A model generated the notes under the pieces. The model did not search any database. It had not been told where the DNA came from and saw only the letters and a list, made by a program, of their open reading frames with translations. A DNA stretch of 9,893 nucleotides from JACKCP01 sp034007295. Lineage in GTDB: Bacteria > Desulfobacterota > Desulfobacteria > Desulfobacterales > JACKCP01. Shown piece by piece: positions 6,991 through 9,893 of the stretch. The translations under genes and the position numbers were made by a program. The stretch is taken from NCBI GenBank assembly GCA_034007295.1, contig JAVERC010000075.1:1-9893 (forward strand), written 5' to 3'. Numbering within the stretch: the first letter of the stretch is position 1; every line of letters begins with the position of its first letter.

Positions 6991-7281
6991 ATGTTTGTTG
7001 ATGAAAAAGACTTAAGAAAAGAAAAATCAAAGGCAAGGGATTTGCGAAACAGCCAGTGGTGGAAGCGAAAACTGTCAAAGGGGATCTGTTTTTATTGCGG
7101 CAGAAGTTTTTTGCCTGAAGAGCTTACAATGGATCATGTTGTGCCTTTGTCCAGGGGGGGGAAAAGCACAAAAGGAAATCTTGTGTGTTCATGCAAGGAT
7201 TGCAATAATAAAAAGAAAAATCTTCTTCCAATGGAATGGGCTGAGTATATTTCATCATTTAGTTTTCAAAATGATAAATGA
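6991..7281 (+). CDS. Small HNH-fold nuclease-like protein coupled to era
   Basis: A 96-residue protein with a basic N-terminus (KDLRKEKSKARDLRNSQWWKR at about 7-27), then a zinc-bound HNH module: CxxC at C33/C36, DHVVPLSRGGKST with D48 and H49, N63, a second CxxC at C68/C71 and N72 followed by Lys residues. HNH modules are beta-beta-alpha-metal nucleases found in restriction, homing and repair enzymes; here all H-N-H positions and both zinc knuckles are intact. The start ATG follows the era TAA with no gap (TAAATG), so it is translated by coupling. I recall close relatives as stand-alone chromosomal proteins in deltaproteobacteria, which suggests a domestic role rather than a mobile one; this is memory, not a search. 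A run of eight G (7154-7161) encodes part of the RGG motif. Substrate unknown. Confidence 0.8.
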   Translation: MFVDEKDLRKEKSKARDLRNSQWWKRKLSKGICFYCGRSFLPEELTMDHVVPLSRGGKSTKGNLVCSCKDCNNKKKNLLPMEWAEYISSFSFQNDK

Positions 7282-7608
7282 ACAGATGCTGAACAAAAAC
7301 GGTTTTTTAAGTCATTGTAGAGTTGGGTTTAAAAATTAATCTCTAAAATACTCAAATATCTAAAGGTTAAATTTTTCACATCAACTAAAAAAATTTGTTT
7401 TTTACCAAACACTAAATACTTTTATTTTGAGTTCCATTTGAGATTCAGGCAGTTGTTTTTTTGTAAAATTAATTAAAGATCAAAATATGCGATTTTTTTA
7501 AAATATAAATTTTTTAGATAAAGAAAGAATTGATTTTTAAAAATAGAGTTTTTATTAAGTAAATTTAAAGAATGTATTTTAATTTTTTTGCATTTGAATT
7601 TTAAAATA
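7282..7608. other. Gene-free AT-rich stretch behind the HNH gene
   Basis: About 330 bases of very AT-rich sequence with stops in all frames and no recognised RNA gene. A 22-codon frame (7270-7339) overlapping the HNH end has no ribosome-binding site or known motif and was not called. The era operon transcript probably runs through this stretch to the terminator at 7609-7635 as a long 3' untranslated tail, unless a lost gene once lay here. Confidence 0.6.
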
Positions 7609-7635
7609 AAAAAGGCAGGTTTAACCTGCCTTTTT
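7609..7635. terminator. Bidirectional intrinsic terminator between the era operon and the hypothetical gene
   Basis: An 11-bp perfect stem, AAAAAGGCAGG (7609-7619) with CCTGCCTTTTT (7625-7635), and a 5-nt loop TTTAA. T-rich tails lie on both sides, so it can end the plus-strand HNH transcript and the minus-strand hypothetical gene, whose stop is 6 bases away. Confidence 0.93.
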
Positions 7636-7641
7636 AACTTT

Positions 7642-8256
7642 TTATCTTAATTTTTTTGCTTTTGCTTTTTTTATTTCCTGGCAGAGTCTATGAATAGTCT
7701 GAGCATGCCATCTTCCTCTTCCTGAAAAGGTAGGGAAATTATTTTCTGTTAGATAAAGAGCAATTTCATCATATGTTGAATTTTTATCTCTTAAGCTCTG
7801 AATCAGATTAAGAATATAGGTTCTGCTTGTCTTTTTAATCTGATCGGCATCTTCTGCACTTAGCATCAAATTGCTTTCATCTAGGATTTCAGCTTCCCTT
7901 GGAACAGTTTCCTGGGGTGCCTGGGGCGGTACTTCTTCGAGTCTGTCCATAAAAGCTGCAAACATATCAGCAATATGCTCTAAGGCTTCGGCCTGCCTTT
8001 CCTGTGCATCAGTATTTCTTTCAAGCACAAGAATATGATCCTGGACTGCATTTTGAATTTCATCAATTGACTGTTTTAAAGATGATATAGCTTCTTCTTT
8101 TATACCGGATGGTTTAGGAGCACGAAGTCTTCTGTCATTCCCACTTCTTCTTTCTGGATGGTGGTTCCCAATGTTTCCATCGTTGTTTTTATAGTTTTTA
8201 GTGTTTCTTCTTCTTTCATTGCTTGTAGCTCTTAAATGCTGAAGGAATTCATTCAT
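7642..8256 (-). CDS. Unidentified protein with coiled-coil middle and serine-recombinase-like C-terminal DNA-binding segment
   Basis: I do not recognise a named family for the whole 204-residue protein. The N-terminus is polar and basic with Asn-rich stretches and the motif PERRSGNDRR (34-43), a pattern seen in various proteobacterial signalling and regulatory proteins. Residues about 52-108 read as amphipathic helix or coiled coil; 109-120 is a Pro-rich linker. Residues about 143-193 (SRTYILNLIQSLRD...TYDEIALYLTENN, then FPTFSGRGRWHAQTIHRLC) resemble the 'Recombinase' region of large serine recombinases: a helix-turn-helix followed by the G-x-P-T-x-x-G-x-W...T pattern. There is no resolvase catalytic domain, so it is not an integrase. 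No signal peptide or membrane segment is seen. The start is ATG with AAGGA 9 bases upstream. It has its own promoter (8398-8426) and terminator (7609-7635). A DNA-binding regulator or nucleoid protein is a guess. Confidence 0.75.
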   Translation of the reverse strand: MNEFLQHLRATSNERRRNTKNYKNNDGNIGNHHPERRSGNDRRLRAPKPSGIKEEAISSLKQSIDEIQNAVQDHILVLERNTDAQERQAEALEHIADMFAAFMDRLEEVPPQAPQETVPREAEILDESNLMLSAEDADQIKKTSRTYILNLIQSLRDKNSTYDEIALYLTENNFPTFSGRGRWHAQTIHRLCQEIKKAKAKKLR

Positions 8257-8860
8257 AAAGTTAAGTCCTTACTCCCATTTGGGTTTTTTTTGTATTATTT
8301 ATTTAATAAATAATTATCATTCATTAAAAATAAATTAAGAATAAATCTAATTTTCTTATCCCCCTCGAAAGAAAATATTTTATCTTAATATTTGCGTAAT
8401 TTATTTAAAATTAACCTGCCTGTCAAATAAAAATTAAATTTTCAACAGATATTAAATAGTTAATGCTAACATCATGTCAATTATTGAAATATAAAATTTA
8501 TTTATTTATATGCATTACAATTAATTGAACAATTTAGTTACAAGAGTGAAACAGACATGCTTATCCATTTCTGAATTTGAGTCATATTTTAATTTAAAAT
8601 ATTTATCAACCAAATTTATTTATATAGGCAGATGCTATTTTTTTTAATGTCTAAAATTTAGAAATTTCAAAGTTTTGGGAAATCATTGTTAAAAGGTTTA
8701 TGGCGATATTATAAATAGTGGTTGGCCGAAAATGAGAATTTTGTTTCAGTTCAATTGAAAAATTTAAACTTTAAGGTAGTTGAGTATTTAATTTTGAATC
8801 TGACTCTGAAATGAACAAAAAAAATTATTTTAGTTTATCAACTGAATAGTTGTCCAATGA
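8257..8860. other. AT-rich gene-free region between the hypothetical gene and the glpR side
   Basis: About 600 bases with no open frame of credible length on either strand. Besides the promoter at 8398-8426 and its leader, it holds an AT-only palindrome (8294-8314, arms of 10 bp around one base) and a small 5-bp hairpin (8839-8852, CAACT with AGTTG). No tRNA, GlpR-like operator, CRISPR repeat or IS end could be recognised. A small RNA ending at the 8861-8890 hairpin cannot be excluded, but no good plus-strand promoter was found. Confidence 0.55.
8398..8426 (-). promoter_or_regulatory. Sigma70-type promoter of the hypothetical gene
   Basis: On the minus strand a perfect TTGACA (8426-8421), a 17-bp spacer and TAAATT (8403-8398, 4 of 6) form a good sigma70-like promoter. 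Transcription would start near 8391, leaving a leader of about 135 nt. That leader holds a perfect 10-bp AT-only inverted repeat (8294-8314). Confidence 0.65.
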
Positions 8861-8890
8861 AAAATAGCCCCTGGTATGAGGGGCTATTTT
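8861..8890 (-). terminator. Strong hairpin terminator downstream of glpR and its coding-like tail
   Basis: A 12-bp perfect stem, AAAATAGCCCCT (8861-8872) with AGGGGCTATTTT (8879-8890), and a 6-nt loop. On the minus strand the stem runs into a T5 tract, fitting a terminator for transcripts coming from glpR. On the plus strand only T4 is available, so some two-way action is possible. It lies 42 bases past the stop codon of the tail at 8933-9097. Confidence 0.85.
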
Positions 8891-8932
8891 GAATAAGAGG
8901 GGATTTTAGCTGGATAAAAATTTATATCTTTT

Positions 8933-9097
8933 TTATGGGAGGGTAATTTTTGATATAATATTTTTTACATAATCATTATTTGTTGATGTTTCTGCTACAA
9001 GAGAGGTATTACCTGCAGGACCTCTTTCTAAGCCTTCAAGCTGGGCTAAAACTTCTGTGATATAAAAAACTTCACCCTGATTAACCGTGACATTTTT
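8933..9097 (-). pseudogene. Start-less coding-like tail of 54 codons directly after glpR, possible gene remnant
   Basis: Right after the glpR TAA, in the same frame, come 54 sense codons and a TAA at 8933-8935. The translation contains VNQGEVFYITEVL, LEGLERGPAGNTSLV and NNDYVKNIISKITLP, with the codon habits of the neighbouring genes (many GAA, GGT, GCA, GTT). No ATG, GTG or TTG lies in the frame. An ATG at 9091-9093 is in another frame; a single base inserted just after it would give a natural start MSTVNQGEVF. It could therefore be the last part of a decayed gene, a small gene with a 1-base deletion (or sequencing error), or a readthrough extension of glpR. I do not recognise the protein. 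The terminator just downstream fits a real gene end. Confidence 0.4.
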
Positions 9098-9889
9098 TTA
9101 TTTATCTGCAACAAGAAGTTTGACTTGATAAAGATCCATTAGATCCCTGAATTTTTTTTCGGGTTTTTTATCTGTTACAAGATAATCAACATCTTCAAGT
9201 GTTCCAATTCGAACCATGGCATTTCTTGAAAATTTTGTATGATCCGCAAGAAGAAAAATTTTTCTTGAATTTGCAATGATTTCCCTTGCAGCCCTTACTT
9301 CGTGGTAGTCATAATCTAGAAGCGTACCATCTTCATCAATTCCAGAAACTCCAATTATTCCATAGTCAACCCTGAACTGCTTAATGAAGTCAACAGTTGC
9401 CTCTCCTGTTATTCCTTTGTCCCTGTGTCTTACCATTCCGCCTGCAACAATTACTTCACAGGTGTCATTGGAACTTAATATCATTGCAACATTTAAGTTG
9501 TTGGTTATTACTTTGATTCCCTTTAGAGATGAAAGTGCAATTGCAGCCTCTTCAGTTGTTGTTCCAATATTTATGAAAATTGATGCACCATCTGGGATTT
9601 CCTGTGCCACTAGATTTGCAATTCTCTGCTTTTCTTCATGAAGCATGGATTTTCTTGCTGAATAATCAACATTTTGGACACTTGATGATATTCCGGCTCC
9701 CCCGTGGTATCTAGTTAAGACATTGAGATCACATAATTTGTTTATATCTCTTCTTATTGTCTGGGGGGTTACGTCAAAATGTTTTGCAAGGTCTTCAATA
9801 GGAGCAAATCCCTTATCTTTTACAATTTCTATAATTTCATTTTGTCTTTTTGAAAGTAAATCTTTTTTATTGTGAAAAGTCTGCATCAT
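9098..9889 (-). CDS. glpR: Glycerol-3-phosphate regulon repressor, DeoR family
   Basis: A repressor of glycerol/glycerol-3-phosphate uptake and oxidation genes, relieved by glycerol-3-phosphate in characterised GlpR. The 263 residues begin with a DeoR helix-turn-helix (about 13-65; APIEDLAKHFDV, TPQTIRRDINKL, LTRYHGGAG). The sugar-phosphate-binding DeoRC domain follows, with INIGTTTEEAA at 107-116, VITNNLNVA, AGGMVRHRDKGITGEATVDF and GIDEDGTLLDYDYHEVR (183-199). Those stretches are very close to E. coli GlpR, which supports GlpR over other DeoR members. It is about 10 residues longer at the C-terminus than E. coli GlpR. Tandem ATGs (M1, M2) lie at 9884-9889; the window ends 4 bases further, so the ribosome-binding site and promoter are not visible and a longer start cannot be excluded. 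Its target genes are not in the window. Confidence 0.9.
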   Translation of the reverse strand: MMQTFHNKKDLLSKRQNEIIEIVKDKGFAPIEDLAKHFDVTPQTIRRDINKLCDLNVLTRYHGGAGISSSVQNVDYSARKSMLHEEKQRIANLVAQEIPDGASIFINIGTTTEEAAIALSSLKGIKVITNNLNVAMILSSNDTCEVIVAGGMVRHRDKGITGEATVDFIKQFRVDYGIIGVSGIDEDGTLLDYDYHEVRAAREIIANSRKIFLLADHTKFSRNAMVRIGTLEDVDYLVTDKKPEKKFRDLMDLYQVKLLVADK

Positions 9890-9893
9890 ATTT

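Noticed and set aside
7136..7339. Second frame of 67 codons overlapping the HNH gene
   Set aside because: The HNH frame has all family motifs; this one is an out-of-frame shadow through the G8 tract with a basic low-value translation.
7579..7659. Direct repeat TTAATTTTTTTGC at 7579-7591 and 7647-7659 flanking the terminator
   Set aside because: Mostly a T-run in very AT-rich DNA; a 13-base match of this composition is expected by chance and no mobile element lies between the copies.
8294..8314. Perfect 10-bp-arm AT-only palindrome in the leader of the hypothetical gene
   Set aside because: In sequence made almost only of A and T such palindromes arise by chance; no T-run or second copy supports a site.
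8697..8890. Possible plus-strand small RNA ending at the 8861-8890 hairpin
   Set aside because: The only promoter-like pair (TTGTTA / TATTAT) has a 15-bp spacer and the hairpin has just T4 on this strand; the hairpin is better explained as the glpR-side terminator.
9384..9641. Plus-strand open frame of 85 codons inside glpR
   Set aside because: Antisense to a highly conserved GlpR domain, with no ribosome-binding site or recognisable motif.

Overview
The window is AT-rich (roughly one third G+C by eye) and carries housekeeping genes of a Gram-negative bacterium. The penicillin-binding protein has the interdomain insert typical of Gram-negative PBP1A. The gene mix (stand-alone HisI, Elp3-like radical SAM protein, small HNH protein behind era, GlpR) and the protein style suggest a low-GC member of the Desulfobacterota (former Deltaproteobacteria). 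This placement is an inference from family resemblance, not a search result. No tRNA, rRNA, IS element, phage gene or CRISPR array was seen.

Left block, 1-2516, plus strand: the 3' part of a PHP phosphoesterase of the YciV/TrpH (RNase AM) type, then rnc (RNase III), then an Elp3-like radical SAM protein overlapping rnc by 8 nt. The rnc leader holds a 17-position, nearly perfect hairpin that could be an RNase III target. Middle block, 2559-4949, minus strand: mrcA (bifunctional PBP1A), convergent with the left block and ended by a strong intrinsic terminator. Next, 4987-7281, plus strand: hisI, engB, era and a small HNH protein, packed with gaps or overlaps of only a few bases and so probably one operon behind a sigma70-like promoter. 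Two of these four genes encode ribosome-assembly GTPases, and rnc upstream also acts on rRNA.

Right block, minus strand: a bidirectional terminator (7609-7635) separates the era operon from an unidentified 204-residue protein. That protein has a coiled-coil-like middle and a C-terminal segment resembling the DNA-binding 'Recombinase' region of large serine recombinases, without their catalytic domain. It has its own promoter, with a perfect TTGACA -35 box. A very AT-rich 600-bp stretch without genes follows. The window ends in glpR, the glycerol-3-phosphate repressor. Immediately after the glpR stop codon, in the same frame, lie 54 sense codons that look like real coding sequence but have no start codon. 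They end at a stop just before a strong terminator.

I did not find a clear new multi-gene system. The items most worth a second look are the start-less coding tail behind glpR, the HNH gene fused into the engB-era operon, the rnc leader hairpin, and the recombinase-tail-like hypothetical protein.
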